From: Xanthoparmelia taractica
Taxonomy: Eukaryota; Ascomycota; Lecanoromycetes; Lecanorales; Parmeliaceae
DNA length: 22,794 bases
NCBI GenBank assembly: GCA_033085395.1
Contig: JANQBS010000444.1
Span: forward strand, 1-22,794
Direction: 5' to 3'
Part shown: positions 8,701 through 20,329 of the stretch, piece after piece
Numbering within the stretch: position 1 is the stretch's first letter
How the letters are laid out: every line of letters starts with the position of its first letter
Notes under the pieces: generated by a model
The model's input: only the letters and a program-made list of their open reading frames with translations
Told to the model about the DNA's origin: nothing
Databases searched by the model: none
Made by a program: the position numbers and the translations under genes

Positions 8701-8890
8701 TACTTTTTCTTTGGTGGGCTAACTAAGATTCTCGAAACCCAGTTATTCTCGAAACCCCATCAAGTACGTTAATTGATTGATTTTTCAATGCTCCCCAGGA
8801 GCCGACCCGATTAAACATACAAAACTGGGTGACTAGCCGGGCGAATGCCAAGAGAAGGCTAGGAATCAACATTTGGGGGCCAAATTTCGA
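8701..8890. other. Less mutated island beside pogo-2
   Basis: Normal base composition returns for about 190 bp (for example GAGCCGACCCGATTAAAC near 8800, and the GGGTGACTAGCCGGGCG run after 8826). It contains a 13-bp direct repeat. No coding frame is evident. It lies on the 5' side of the minus-strand pogo-2 copy and could hold that element's end and untranslated region, or unique sequence between elements. Confidence 0.5.
8728..8757. repeat. Direct repeat ATTCTCGAAACCC, two copies, 17-bp period
   Basis: The copies lie at 8728-8740 and 8745-8757. Short subterminal direct repeats like this are often transposase-binding sites near element ends, but no partner is seen at the other side. Confidence 0.85.
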
Positions 8891-10153
8891 TAGAGATCTT
8901 AATCTCTTTAATCGATATAATTAGAGCTTAAAGTTCTTAGAATCGATAAAGTTAATAACACTAATAAGTCGAATTTCGCTCGAAAATTAAAAAGATCTTC
9001 GTTGAAGATTAACTTTCATAATCTTTTAGAGATATTTTTTTTTAAAGTAGAAGTTAAATTAGTTAGAGTAATTAAGATATACTCGCTATTAATATCGCTA
9101 TTTAATAAACTCGTAAATAACTTAAGCGTATAGAGAAAATTTCTTTTAATATTAAGATTAACTCGATATAAGCGAGATTATTACTATTGAAGAGCGAAGA
9201 GATAAGTTAATATAGCGTAGCTAATAGCGCTTCGTTAAAATAACTCTCTTATAGAACGTAAGGGTTTTAACTTTAGAATAATAATATAAACAAATAATAG
9301 GAAAAAGAGTTCTTAAGCTTTATAGATCTTAATAATACTCTTTTATTTAAATTATATCGATTATTCTAATTATTCTAATCTTTATTATTCTAATTATTTT
9401 AATTCGAGAATTATAATATATATTTTAAGTATCTATTTTTAATTTTTATTTGATTATATTTCTCTTAATAAGAGATCGCTTATTTATATTAAAGACTTCC
9501 TTATCTCTATAACAATAAGATTTAGTTTATTTATCTTTAACTTTAATTTTTAATAAAGATTAAAAAGACTAAGCGTCTTCGCTTTAAGACTTATTTATTT
9601 TTATTTTAATCTTTATTAGCGAAAGCTAAAACGATAATTAAACTAGTTTATTCTTTTTTTTAACTCGTTTAGATTTAAACTTTATCTATAATAGCTAGAA
9701 TAATTACTTTCTTATTATTATTACTAATATTATATAATTAGTCTTAGACTTTAAAGTCTATATATTCGCTATCTAATTTAATATTTTAATATAATAGATA
9801 AGAGCGTACTTCTCTTTATTTAGCGTATTTTACGTAAAGAAACTAATAATATTTCAAGAGCTCTAGCGAGTATATAATTTTGATTGATCGCGTAGCGAGA
9901 TTCGATATTATTAATCTTAAGACGTAGAGTCGCAAGAAAGCGCTAAGTGATAAAGCTCAGCTCTCGAATTCATAATATTAAAATAATTTAGACTATAATT
10001 AATTATTTATATAAAAAATACTTACTATAAAGAGATTATTAATTAATCGCTATAGCGATACTTAGTATCGCGATAAATATTAAAGAGTCATCGTAATAAT
10101 AATAGGTTATAGTATAACTAAATTACTATCGAATATAGCTCGGGCTTATAATC
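8891..10153 (-). mobile_element. Copia-type fragment (Copia-2), decayed gag region
   Basis: It is related to Copia-1 over roughly 6030-7302. Shared blocks include the one around TTTAGCGTATTTTA (6786 and 9822) with following AATAATATTT, and the primer-binding-site region. It reads leftward from its primer-binding site at 10142-10153. Only about 1.25 kb remains before it meets the less mutated island at 8890, so reverse transcriptase and the other LTR are absent. Stops are dense in all frames. Identity with Copia-1 is clearly partial, so it is a related family or an old copy, not a recent duplicate. Confidence 0.55.
10142..10153 (-). promoter_or_regulatory. Primer-binding site of Copia-2
   Basis: The minus strand reads GATTATAAGCCC, matching the initiator-tRNA-Met complement GGTTATGAGCCC at 10 of 12 bases. 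Both differences are G-to-A. It sits at the same place relative to the LTR start as in Copia-1. Confidence 0.6.
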
Positions 10154-10450
10154 TATTAAAATATAAGATGAAATACGTAGTAGTTATATTAACTAGGAAG
10201 TACTTGCTAGAAAGCGAGATTATAAGGCACGCCTTAGCGTGTCACATAATTTAGTCACCTAACTTGAATTTCAAAAAATTCTATTTATATTTATATTAAA
10301 TATAGTAAATCTTTTTATATTAGCGATAGTATTTAATTAAATATTAAATAAATTAAATATATAGTCTCTTAGTTACTCTTTATTATAGATTAAGTATAAT
10401 TATATTATCGTTAAAAGTATTGATATATACTTTCGATTAAATAATAACTA
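10154..10450 (-). repeat. 5' LTR of Copia-2 (outer end not determined)
   Basis: The plus strand starts TATTAAAATATAAGATG, parallel to TGTTAAAATATAAGGT at the Copia-1 LTR. It is less mutated in the part with AAGGCACGCCTTAGCGTGTCAC (10225-10250). The right-hand end is a guess from the Copia-1 LTR length; I see no clear boundary. Confidence 0.4.
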
Positions 10451-11124
10451 GTTTAAGAGAGAATTCGATATAATTAGTAGAGAGATTAACAAAAGTTTAA
10501 ACTAATTATTAAATTATATACTCTAGAGAGAAAGTAAACATTTCGATTATATTAATTATTTTAAAATTTTATATATAACATAAAAAGTAATCTTAATACT
10601 TTTTTTTTAAATTAATATAAAATAAGAATATAAAGTAATTTTCGTTAAAACGTAATATCTTATATATATTATAAATATCGTTATAGATCTTTTTAAATTA
10701 ATTAGCGTATTTCGAGATATACTTATAATAATTAAGCTTAAGCGCTATTAATCAACGATAGCGATTATTAAGAGTATTTTATTTTTAAGATTTATAGCTC
10801 TCTTTAATAGCGATAGCGAGAAAATAGATATTTATCGAATTTTTATAATTTTTATAATAGATAGTTCTTAGTTAACTAAATATAACGTTATAATATAATA
10901 GATACTTATCTTTTTATTTATTCTAGCGAGTCTTATAAATCTTATTTATTTTGATATTTAATATTAAAGTAAGTAGAGTATTTCTATTTAGTTCGATAGT
11001 AAATTAAATAACGATATTTATTATATAAACTCGATTAATATTCGCTTAGATAACGCGAGCTAGAAAAATAGTCTGGACTTTAATAATATATTTATATAAA
11101 TAGAATAGAATAAAATATTCTTTT
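10451..11124. other. Old unclassified RIPed repeat, left flank of Gypsy-A
   Basis: This is AT-rich sequence with dense stops and no protein I recognise. It is the left half of the site into which Gypsy-A inserted. The right half resumes at 18189. Confidence 0.45.
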
Positions 11125-11129
11125 ATACT
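11125..11129. repeat. Gypsy-A target-site duplication, left
   Basis: ATACT directly precedes the LTR start TGTCATGG. The same five bases follow the other LTR at 18184-18188. Confidence 0.88.
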
Positions 11130-11281
11130 TGTCATGGAAAAGTTCTTGGGATTGATTTATTGAAAAGTCTGTTGAATTCTAAGGGCCGCAGGGCGGAGAT
11201 TCTGCTGGGAAACTAATACACATTTGGCCTAGCCTTCTCGAGCTTCCCGAAATGCCTTTGACATATAGAAAAACCGTGACA
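11130..11281 (-). repeat. 3' LTR of Gypsy-A
   Basis: This 152-bp repeat is close to 18030-18183 (direct) and 20159-20318 (inverted). It shares the block GGGCCGCAGGGCGGAGATTC. It is less AT-rich than the element interior and keeps more G/C than the 5' LTR. Confidence 0.92.
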
Positions 11282-11289
11282 ATATCCCG

Positions 11290-13880
11290 CAAATAAACAA
11301 AAGCGAGCGACCTCGCTTGTTATAGTATATACTTTACTTTTAAAGTCCGTGTTATTATTGCTATTTAATAGGCGTATACGAAGTTCGTTAATGATAATAT
11401 ACTCAAATTAACGGGAAATTAAAGATAGTGAAGTTATTTTAACGATTAAGTTAGTATTATAGAAATATAATAATTATATAATAATTATGCATTAATATCT
11501 TCTTTTAATAATTACATAAACGCTATTAAGTAAAGAAAGATAATTCTCGATTAGTAATATTCGTTGAGTCGTTTGAATATAGCGATAAGATAAGTAGATA
11601 TAATGTAATATTTGAGTTTAAATAATATTAGTAATAGCTATTATATTCTTATACTATCGTATTAAGTTATCGAAGTTAATAAGATCTTTAACGTTATATT
11701 ACTAATTATATCTAGACTTGTATCTTAATTATTTGATGAGATACTACGTGATAAGATCTCTATCTTTTCGAATAAATCGCTTATTAAGAATTCGCTCTAC
11801 TTTCCAGAACTTATACTTATTAATATTCTCTTTTATATATATATATATTATCTAATTAACTAAAAATAGAATAATTATACGAATTAAAGTTAGAAATAGA
11901 AATAGACTTTAGTTAAGTAATATTAAAGATTAGATATATATTTTAATATCTTGAAATAGCTAATTTATAGATCTATTTATCGGCTTTCTATAATATTCGA
12001 AGAGATCGATATATTGCTGAGATAGCTTAATAATAATAGTAGTAGTAGTAATAATAGAAATAGAATAGTCTTTATGTAGTCGTAAATAAGTTTAATCGCG
12101 CTACTTAAGAAATATTAATTAATATTTTCTATTTTAGTAATATTTTAATTTATCTGAGTAAATAAGATAATATTAGTTATTTAAACGCGGGTAACTATAA
12201 ATTATAGTAGAGATAGTGACTTCTCTAAGTAGATTAAGTGATCTATTAAATTAAATTTCGTAAATTAATTCGTTGAGAGTTTTATTATTAATTATAATTA
12301 GAATCGAGTTATTAAATAAAGCTTATATTCGCGAAAGAATTAATGGCTAAAGAGCGAGATTTTATATAATATATAGATAGAATCGTAATATTATCTTCGC
12401 TATTTAATTAGTTTTCTCGCTATTTCTATTTATCTAAGAATAATAGATAATAAAATAAAATAAATTTATTTCGAGCTTCTTAAAGAGCTTCGATTAAAGC
12501 TCAAAAAGAAACTTTTTATTACGATCCGTAAATAAAATTCTTAAAATTCCTTAATTTATAATATTAAGTTTATTAAGTAATATAGTAATTTATTAGACGA
12601 TAAAGTAATTCTTTTTATTAGATATAAAAGTTATTTTTTTATAAACTTATTTATTATAAAAAGAATAATATTAAATTTTTTATTTATTAATTTTAAAAGT
12701 GTTAAAATAAAATTTAAAATAAGTATATAAAACGATATTAGCGTGACTTAATTAGCTATAAAAAGTTACAAGGGCGATATCGATATATATAAAGAATAAG
12801 ATATTAAGAATAGAATCTAATATATTGTCGAAGGTATTTAATTAATTTATAAATATATTAAGAATTTAAAATCTTCTTATAAGACTTCTTAAATCTTAAA
12901 TAATTATCTTTATAAGCTATTTTAAAAACGATTTTAATTATACTTTAAAATATATAAAGACGCTATACGTCGATAAACTTATTAATATAAAAGAAAAGAT
13001 TTTAATATTTTTATATAATATTTTTTATATATTTATTATAAACGAAAGAAAGACTAATAACGTTTTTCTTATTTTTCTTATTTTTAGTTCTCTAAAGTAG
13101 AGATTCTAACGTAAAATAAATCTATTTTATAATTATCTTCGAGATCTTTAAGAAACGTAGAACTTATTTTTATAAATATAATAATAAAGAGAGTATCGAG
13201 CTTATTGTGCTTATTAAAGAGAGATATATTATTAATATTTATAAGTTCTAAAAGTATATCGAGAATAATATACTCTTTTTCGAGCTTATATCGAATATTA
13301 AGACGAAATTATCTAAAAAATTTAAAAGCTCTAATAAAACGAACGTTTATTTTTATAATAAAATTCGTTAAAGTAATAGATAATTATTTTATAATATTTA
13401 GAATAATAAAATAATCTATTTAAATAATAGTAATATATTTCGAAGAGTTTATTAAATATTATATTTTTTTAAACACTTAAATAAAATCTATTACTTTTAG
13501 CTCTATCGATTAATAGTTTCTCTTAACTTAAATTAGATCTTAAGAAAAAAATATAATTATTTAAATTATAGTGTGAAAAGATTATCTTAAGCTTAAGTTA
13601 GAATTAAATTCTTTATTCTTAATATAAAAAGTTTATATTTTAAAATCGAATTCTTTTAAAGCATTTAAATTTATTTAAATTAATTTATTAAAATTATAAT
13701 AAGTAAGCATAAAAGATTAAGATAATACTATTTATAAGCTATTAAAATTAGTTTTCTTTATCTTATTTAATAAAGATAATTAAAGTAAAAAAATATATAT
13801 ATAACGAAATTATCTTTTAATAAAGCTTCTTTTAAACATCTTATCTTAAAATTTTATAAAAATTTTATAAATTATATATA
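11290..13880 (-). pseudogene. Gypsy-A pol, RNase H/integrase part (inferred from position)
   Basis: It lies between the reverse transcriptase thumb peptide and the 3' LTR, where Gypsy elements carry RNase H and integrase. I could not recognise the zinc-binding or catalytic motifs of integrase through the RIP damage, so the call is positional. The plus-strand open frame at 13205-13414 is a shadow. The last codons before the 3' LTR read SEVARF and match the peptide in the 3713-3925 frame. Confidence 0.45.
11302..11317. repeat. Hairpin near 3' LTR of Gypsy-A, shared with 3845-3860
   Basis: AGCGAGCGACCTCGCT is the reverse complement of the block in the 3.1-4.1 kb island. It lies about 20 bp inside the 3' LTR, next to a short purine-rich GCGGGATA on the element strand that may be the polypurine tract. 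Confidence 0.7.
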
Positions 13881-13889
13881 ATAATAAAT

Positions 13890-14700
13890 TAAGTTATAAA
13901 CATAGTTTATTAGATTAAGATAATATTCTAAATCTTTAAGAATTGCAAGGTAATTTAGCTTAATAATCGCTCTAAGTTTATTATTTATAATAATTATTCT
14001 TAAAGAATTAATATATCGATTAAATAGATTAATATTTAAATATTTTAGAAAGATTTTTTAGAGATAATTAAAATATTATATTTAATTAAAAGTTAAAATT
14101 TTTTTTTTAAATAATAGAGATATTTAGAGAAGCTATTAGATTTAATAATAAAATTATTAATATAGATTTATATAAAGTCTTTAAGAGCTCTTAGAATATA
14201 ATTAATTCTTCTTTATACGTAGATAATTAAATTTATATATCTTATAATTAAAATATTAAATGTTTTTTACTCTCGATATATAACTATTATAAGTATATAT
14301 TAAAAGACGAAATATATAAGTTATTAATAAGAATAATATTATATCTAATACTATTAAATACGTATAATTAAGTAATTTTAAGATAATATCTAATTAAAGA
14401 GATACGAGATAAATATCTAATATAATAAAATCATTTAGATCTCAAATATTAATTATAGTCTTATCTTTTCTCTTATTATTAGATAGAGTTTTTTAAATGA
14501 TAAAGATAGAATAGCTAAACGAAATTAACTACTTTATATATTTTAAACGATCTTGCTATTAAAGTATATCGAACGTTTTATTAATTATTATCTTATCTAT
14601 TAATTTAAGAGAATAAATCTTCGCTATCTTATTATTAGATAATCTTAATTATTAATTATCTTAAAGAGAAAGCTTTATTTATTTATTTTATAATATTTTA
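13890..14700 (-). pseudogene. Gypsy-A reverse transcriptase, active site mutated
   Basis: The minus strand reads LIIYVQRRINYILRALKDFI, a stop, then IYINNFIIKS. Ty3/Gypsy reverse transcriptases have AYVDD here. YINN is at 14153-14164, so both metal-binding Asp of the YxDD box are Asn, the expected G-to-A outcome. About 65 codons later comes LRAIIKLNYLAILKDLEYYL (around 13910-13975). It resembles the LRAI...P..LKDLE.FLGL segment that follows the polymerase domain in Gypsy pol proteins. The enzyme would copy element RNA into DNA in cytoplasmic particles; this copy cannot. Confidence 0.8.
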
Positions 14701-15269
14701 ATAAAATCTTTATTCTTTTATAAAGACGAAAACTTATTAATTAAGTTAATTAATTATTACTTTTTTAACTTATTTTTATAGATTATTATATCGTTAAAAA
14801 GCTTTAATTTTATATTCTTAAAATTAATAAAATTACTTAAGATTTCGTTAAGAATTTCACTTTTAATATAATTAATTAGAGATATAAAATTATTAACTAG
14901 ACTTATTAACGTAATAGTCGCAAAAGTGATTACTTTTTTAACTTAATTCGATAATCTCGAGTACTTTTCGAGCTTAATTAAAGATATTTCTATATTAATA
15001 AAAAAGACGTTTTTGTAATCGATTTCTCGTAGCGTTTCTAGATATAATTTCTTAGGAATTTATATAGCAAAATTAATCTTATTTTTAACTATTACATCGA
15101 CAATATTAATATTAATCATATAAGCATATATAATTAAATTATATTGGTTTGTAGATTCGAAAATAAAGTTTCTATTAGATAAATTCTTAGGCGTAATAAT
15201 AGATAGAATTTACTAAGCACGAGAGGCGATTATAAATACTTTCTATGCTCGGATTAATCGTTTTATATA

Positions 15270-15566
15270 TTAATCGATATTATAAGTTATAATTTTAATA
15301 ATAATATTATAACTATTTATACGAGCCTCGTTTTTGCTTATATTAAGTATAATTTTCTTTAATCTTATAATATTATTTCTTATTAAAAGATTTACTTTTA
15401 AATTATTAATTAAATAAATCTTTCTTATAATATAAGTAAGAGTCTTATTATTATTCTTTTTGAGATCTAGAAGATATATTAAAATAAGCATATATTTATT
15501 GATATTATATATTATAGAATTAAGTTCTTTAACACGTAGATAAGATAATATTTTTTTAATTTTCAC
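15270..15566 (-). pseudogene. Gypsy-A protease region, open fragment
   Basis: A 98-codon open stretch on the minus strand survives by chance. The peptide includes YIIRKIYLINNLKVNLLIRN and ends with an ARINSYNIIIKI segment. It matches the flap and C-terminal half of Gypsy aspartic proteases, where NLLIGNDII or NMLIGMDIL is typical; here Gly-Asn-Asp has become Arg-Asn-Asn. It lies between gag and reverse transcriptase, as expected. The start Met is internal to a longer polyprotein and is not a real translation start. The catalytic DSG motif upstream was not found. Confidence 0.65.
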
Positions 15567-15686
15567 ATTAGATAGAAGAGATAAAAGCTATTGCTTATCG
15601 ATTAATATTATATTAATTTCTAAATTAATATATTCTTTTTTATTCTTAGCTATATTTAATATAAATCGTAGTAAAATATAAGCGTA

Positions 15687-15694
15687 ATTTCAAT
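15687..15694. other. Empty site matching the MITE insertion in Gypsy-B
   Basis: The minus strand reads TTATAATTGAAAT here. In Gypsy-B the homologous sequence reads TTATGACTGGAAT and is then interrupted at 22718 by the MITE. Differences are RIP-type only. Gypsy-A therefore shows the unoccupied state of the target. Confidence 0.8.
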
Positions 15695-17575
15695 TATAAA
15701 AGCTAAAATTAGTATCTAATTTAGCTCTATTCTTAAAGTCTAATTAAATAATTTTTATAATAAAAATATTAATATTCGTTTATATATTTATTGGCGATTT
15801 AAACATAGAAAGTAATGATTTAGAATAATATTCGACTTATAAATATTTATATAATTTCGACTTAGAAGAGAAAGTTAAATTACAATTTCTATAGTACGTT
15901 TAAATACTTATAAATTTAATAAAAAACAATTATAATATTAATTATTTAATTTATTAAAATTATAATCTAATTATTTCTAATAGTTATTAATTTTAATATT
16001 TTATTAAAACGCATTTTCTTTCGCTTAATTAGGATTTTTTTTACTAACTTTTAGGAAACGCTTCTATTTAATAAATAATAATCTTAGATCTAATTCTACT
16101 AAAATTATTAACGATTTTCGATATTATTTTAATTTTCGAATTTTCGATTTACTTAATCGAATTAATTCGTTTATAATAATCGATTCGTTAAATCTAATAT
16201 ATTTTATTACTCTTTAACTTACACGAAAGATCTTTAATTCGTATTTTATTATAATCGTAAATCGTAACGAGAATTTAATTAATGATCGTATTATTACTAT
16301 TATTTAAATAACTAAGAAATAGAATTTAATTAATTCTATAACCTTAACGAATTAAATTAAAAATTAAATTTAAAAGATCTTGCTAAAATGCATTTCTTAG
16401 TGCATTTCGATAGATATTCTCACATTAATTCTACTGATTTTGCTAATTTTAATACTATTGCTAAGATCTTTAAACGAAAGTCTAATATTAATACTATTTA
16501 GTATATAACTTAAATTAGACTATTTTCTTTATATCAAATATTTAAATAAAACTTATAATTATAGTAGCTGAATTTAATAGATCGATAAAGACTTGTAATT
16601 CTAGCCCTATTTCTTAATAGATAAATATTAATTAATTTTAAATACTATTAATATTAATTAATTTTATATATCTAACAATTATTTATATATAGTTAGTAGG
16701 CTCACGGCGCGCTCGAGTATCTATTAATGTATACTTTTCTATAGTTAGATTTAAGAGTGTTACGTCTAATAATTTCTTAAATCTTATAGAGAGAGCTTTA
16801 TATTATTCTTTCACTTCACTATCTTCTACTCGAAGATCTCTTCGCTTTAAATTTAATAGCTCTAAGATATATTAAGTTAATATAAAATTACGAAAATAAG
16901 TATTTATATTAATATAAATTATAGCTTCTTCTTTTATAGCTATTAAATTATGAATTCTTTTAATAAATAAAATTATATTACGATAATATACGTTCTTTTT
17001 TATAGTTATAATCTCACTCTCTTTGTAAGACTTATTTAGATAAGAATCGAAATAGTTTAATTCTATAGTATTTTATTTATTATTGGAACTCGATGCTTCT
17101 ATAACTTCTATTATAATCGATTTAAATTCTTTTAACTCTTCTAATTCTTCTGACGAGCCTTATCCTTTCTTTAATTTAATAAATAATTACAAATTATTAA
17201 TAGTATTTATAGTGAGGAAGTTAATAATATTATTAATTATATTTTATAATTATTAAACTATGATATTAATAGTTATTTTAGATATAATTTAACTTGATTG
17301 CTTACGAGAAGTACTTAAATTTTTACTCAAATTAATAGTATCTATAGTAATAGAATCCTCACGAATTACTAATGGCGATAATGTAGAAGGCGAATTATCT
17401 AATGAAGAATCACGATTATTGCTAATAGAATGGTCACCAACACTAGCAGGATTATTAATAGAATTAATATTAGAATTATTATTAGTTAATAACGAATTAG
17501 ATGTATTTTCAATAGAAAAAGAATTAAAGAGTAAGTTTTTAAGAGACTAAGTAACTTTCTTAAAACGCCGAATAG
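15690..17575 (-). pseudogene. Gypsy-A gag, heavily RIPed
   Basis: This is the inverted counterpart of the better-preserved gag of Gypsy-B (about 20740-22700). Its N-terminal part (17575-17281) is Asn/Ser-rich and ends near the Ser-Arg-Arg stretch seen at the end of the open part of the B copy. Only TAA/TAG stops at Gln/Trp-like positions and missense changes separate the copies in most places. Gag would package element RNA. The frame has no long open part left. Confidence 0.75.
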
Positions 17576-18018
17576 ATTTATTAATAACTTAATTAGATAG
17601 TTAACGATCTTAAATTAAGAAATAAATAATTATTCTTAATAAATTAATAGTAGAATTAATAATAAATATTAATCTAATAGATCTAAGAGTATTAACTATA
17701 AAATATTTATAAATCTTCTTAATATCGTTAGATATTATATTAGCGTATTTGTAATTAGTAATAATAAATTTCTAGATATCAAATGCGAGACTAAGTATTT
17801 ATCTATCTATTAAAGTAGTTAGCGTTAATTTATCAGATTAATTAATAAAAGAAGAAAAAATAAAAAAGACTTCTAATAAATAAAAAGTAAAGAAAAGCTA
17901 ATAAGATCTTACTAATCTAATAGCTTACTTATTTAATAAATTCGATAACGATAAGTAAGCTATATTAATAAAACACACCTTCTAAATCGATTCGACTATT
18001 ATTTATTATCGAAATCGA

Positions 18019-18029
18019 CGTTACTATCA
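18019..18029 (-). promoter_or_regulatory. Primer-binding site of Gypsy-A
   Basis: TGATAGTAACG on the minus strand directly follows the 5' LTR end AATAACA. Gypsy-B has TAATAGCAACG at the same place (20319-20329). The unmutated form was probably TG(A/G)TAGCAACG, fitting the usual TGG start of tRNA-primed sites. The tRNA is not identified. Confidence 0.6.
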
Positions 18030-18183
18030 TGTTATTATGAAAAGATCTTGGAATTAATTTATTAAAAAGTCTATCGAATTCTAAGGGCCGCAGGGCGGAG
18101 ATTCTACTAGAAAACTAATATACATTTGGCCTAGCCTCCTCGATCTTCCCGAAATGCCTTTGGCATATAGAAAAACCGTGACA
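18030..18183 (-). repeat. 5' LTR of Gypsy-A
   Basis: A 154-bp direct copy of 11130-11281, beginning TGTCACGG and ending TAACA on the element strand. It is flanked outside by ATACT (18184-18188). Confidence 0.92.
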
Positions 18184-18188
18184 ATACT
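18184..18188. repeat. Gypsy-A target-site duplication, right
   Basis: ATACT is identical to 11125-11129. Confidence 0.88.
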
Positions 18189-20158
18189 ATACTTTTAAAT
18201 TTAATATTCTTTTAATATAATTAGTTTAGCGATATATAGCAATAAGCTTAGACCCTTTACAATTATTTTTATATTTTCTATATTTATAATTAGAGCTTAA
18301 GTTGAACGATATATTCGAAAAGCTTAATATCGCTATAAACTTTTAAATCTAATTTATCGATAATAAACTCTAATGTTAATAAAATATCTTAATAAATAAA
18401 AGACTTACATGTTTTTTAAAATATAGCGATAGCTTTTTAGAGTTCAGAATCGAGATTTTTAAATTATTTTCTACTATAATATCTTAAACTCTTATTATAA
18501 TGCGAAAAATCTCGTTCAAAAATACATTATTAGCGTCGTTTCGACTTCTAATTCTTATAAATAATATAAAAATTATATTAATCTTAGAATATTTAATAAT
18601 AATTTAAAAGATCTATTTTAAAATTAGTGTATAAAAAGATTAAAGATAAATATTAAAAAAAAATTAATATATAAGATAATATAAATTAATTTTCTAAAGA
18701 AAAAAATTCTTTAAGAGTTATTCGAGATATATATATTAAATAGAAGCTTTATATTATAATAGTTATTAGATGAGAGATAGATTCGAATTTTTAAATAATT
18801 ATAATTTTTTTAAAACTAGATAACGTATAGATATTCTATCTATAAAGATATTTATAATAATCTAATAAATTTAGAGATCTTTACGCTTTAACTTCTCTTA
18901 ATAAAGATAATATCTATCGAGATATTAAATAGATTTCGTTTATTAATTAATTAATTAATTTTTACACTCGTGTCTATTTAAACTATAAAGGATAATTACG
19001 ATCTACTATATAGACGTTGTCTAGTAGGGAAATTTTAAGAAATATCGCGTTGCTCTAGCATAAAAACCCTTTCTTTTCCTATATTCTACTTTATCTAGTT
19101 ATATACTTTATAATTATAATTATATTTCTTATAATAATTAAGTGCCTTTAAATATTATTTATATATTATATCTCTAACCTTATCTTTCACATTAATTTCT
19201 AACTAAGTCATTTTATTTCTATCGTTTTATAGCTTTATTAGATTATCGATAAGAATAAAGCCAACGAGATAATTAGTAACAAGTTAAGATATATACGTTA
19301 AAGTTATCTATTTCTTCTCTTTCTTTCGTCTTAATTATATAGTTAGTTATTTATTAGAGAATATTATATTAAACGATTTATTTATATTAATTATTTCGTG
19401 ATTACTTTAATTCTCTTCTTAATAGGTAGTATATATTATATATCTTACGTTTTAGCGTTATCTATTAGAATTTATTATCTATTTATTAACTTTAAAAAAG
19501 AATAATAAGATATATTTAATATTCTATCTTATTTACTTATATATATAATTTACTAAGTAAAAATCTAATACTCTATATATATAAAGAAAGTAGATTAAAT
19601 TAGATCGATTTTCTCTATTCTTATCTAAGTAAGAATAGAGCTCTTAGCTTTCGCTAGTTCTTTATAAAGTATTCTTTTATCAATTTATAGATCATCTTAT
19701 TAAGCTATTTTTCTTATCTATTTAAGAACATTTATTTAATAGTTATTCTATAGCGTACTTTATTCTTTATTCTTTTATTTCTTTATTACTCTATAAATCT
19801 TTTCTACATTTCGACTTCAAAATTTAAATTAAGGTAATTCTTAACTCGATCTTTAATATCTTAATATTGATTATTTTAAACGCCCTTACGATCTAACAAA
19901 GATACTCGTTTTATATTACTTCTAGCTACTTTATATACTTTTCGTATACTTTCTAAAATCTCTTAGAAATATATTATATCGCTATTATATAGATAATAGC
20001 TAATTAAATTATTACGTTATATATCTATCTTACTTTATTAAGAATAACTCTTTATATAAAGACTATTATTATTAATAGCGCTCTATACTAAGATATTATC
20101 TTCGTCTTAATCTCTTTTATATAAAATATTTATCTAAGCTTATTATTAATATAAAGAT
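18189..20158. other. Unclassified RIPed repeat between Gypsy-A and Gypsy-B
   Basis: Two kilobases with no known domain that I can recognise. From about 18900 the plus strand is pyrimidine-rich (many TTT, CTT, TCT). This favours coding on the minus strand, where protein-like stretches appear when stops are ignored (for example KTQLEINVKDKV-like peptides near 19130-19220). The plus strand frame entering from 11129 can also be read through the Gypsy-A junction, but its stop density is no lower than random AT-rich DNA. I therefore do not assign a gene. It is presumably the right half of an old element that Gypsy-A and Gypsy-B both invaded. Confidence 0.5.
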
Positions 20159-20318
20159 TATCACGGTTTTCCTATATACCAATGCCAAAGGCATTCCGGG
20201 AAGATCGGGGAGGCTAGGCCAAATTTGTATTAGTTTCTCAGCATAATCTCCGCCACTGCGACCCTTAAAATTCGACAGACTTTTCAATCATCAACCTTAG
20301 ACCTTTTTCATAACAACA
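20159..20318 (+). repeat. 5' LTR of Gypsy-B
   Basis: 160 bp, starting TATCACGG (TG mutated to TA) and ending AACAACA. It shares the AAGGCATT-CGGGAAGATCG and CTAGGCCAAAT blocks with the two LTRs of Gypsy-A. Confidence 0.9.
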
Positions 20319-20329
20319 TAATAGCAACG
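20319..20329 (+). promoter_or_regulatory. Primer-binding site of Gypsy-B
   Basis: TAATAGCAACG directly follows the LTR and matches the Gypsy-A site except for two RIP-type transitions. Confidence 0.6.

Larger units (their letters stand above)
11130..18183 (-). mobile_element. Full-length Ty3/Gypsy retrotransposon (Gypsy-A), RIP-inactivated
   Basis: A 7054-bp element reads leftward. Two direct LTRs of 152 and 154 bp bound it, starting TGTCACGG on its own strand, and a perfect 5-bp duplication flanks it. Internal order on the minus strand is 5' LTR, primer-binding site, untranslated leader, gag (about 17575-15690), protease (15566-15270), reverse transcriptase (about 14700-13890), a further 2.6 kb that would hold RNase H and integrase, and the 3' LTR. 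The protease-then-RT order with gag first, and the family resemblance of both peptides, indicate Ty3/Gypsy. RIP-type changes have stopped every frame and altered the polymerase active site. It interrupts an older repeat (10451-11124 plus 18189-20158). Confidence 0.9.

Noticed and set aside
13205..13414. 69-codon plus-strand open frame
   Set aside because: It is antisense to Gypsy-A pol, with a composition expected of AT-rich DNA and no recognisable family.
10260..20158. A single plus-strand frame that can be read without frameshift from 10260 to 11129 and on from 18189 to 20158, as if Gypsy-A split one long gene
   Set aside because: Frame continuity is automatic if stops are tolerated. A rough hand count gave a stop density (about 12 percent in 18189-19150) no lower than expected for random DNA this AT-rich, and base asymmetry favours the other strand.
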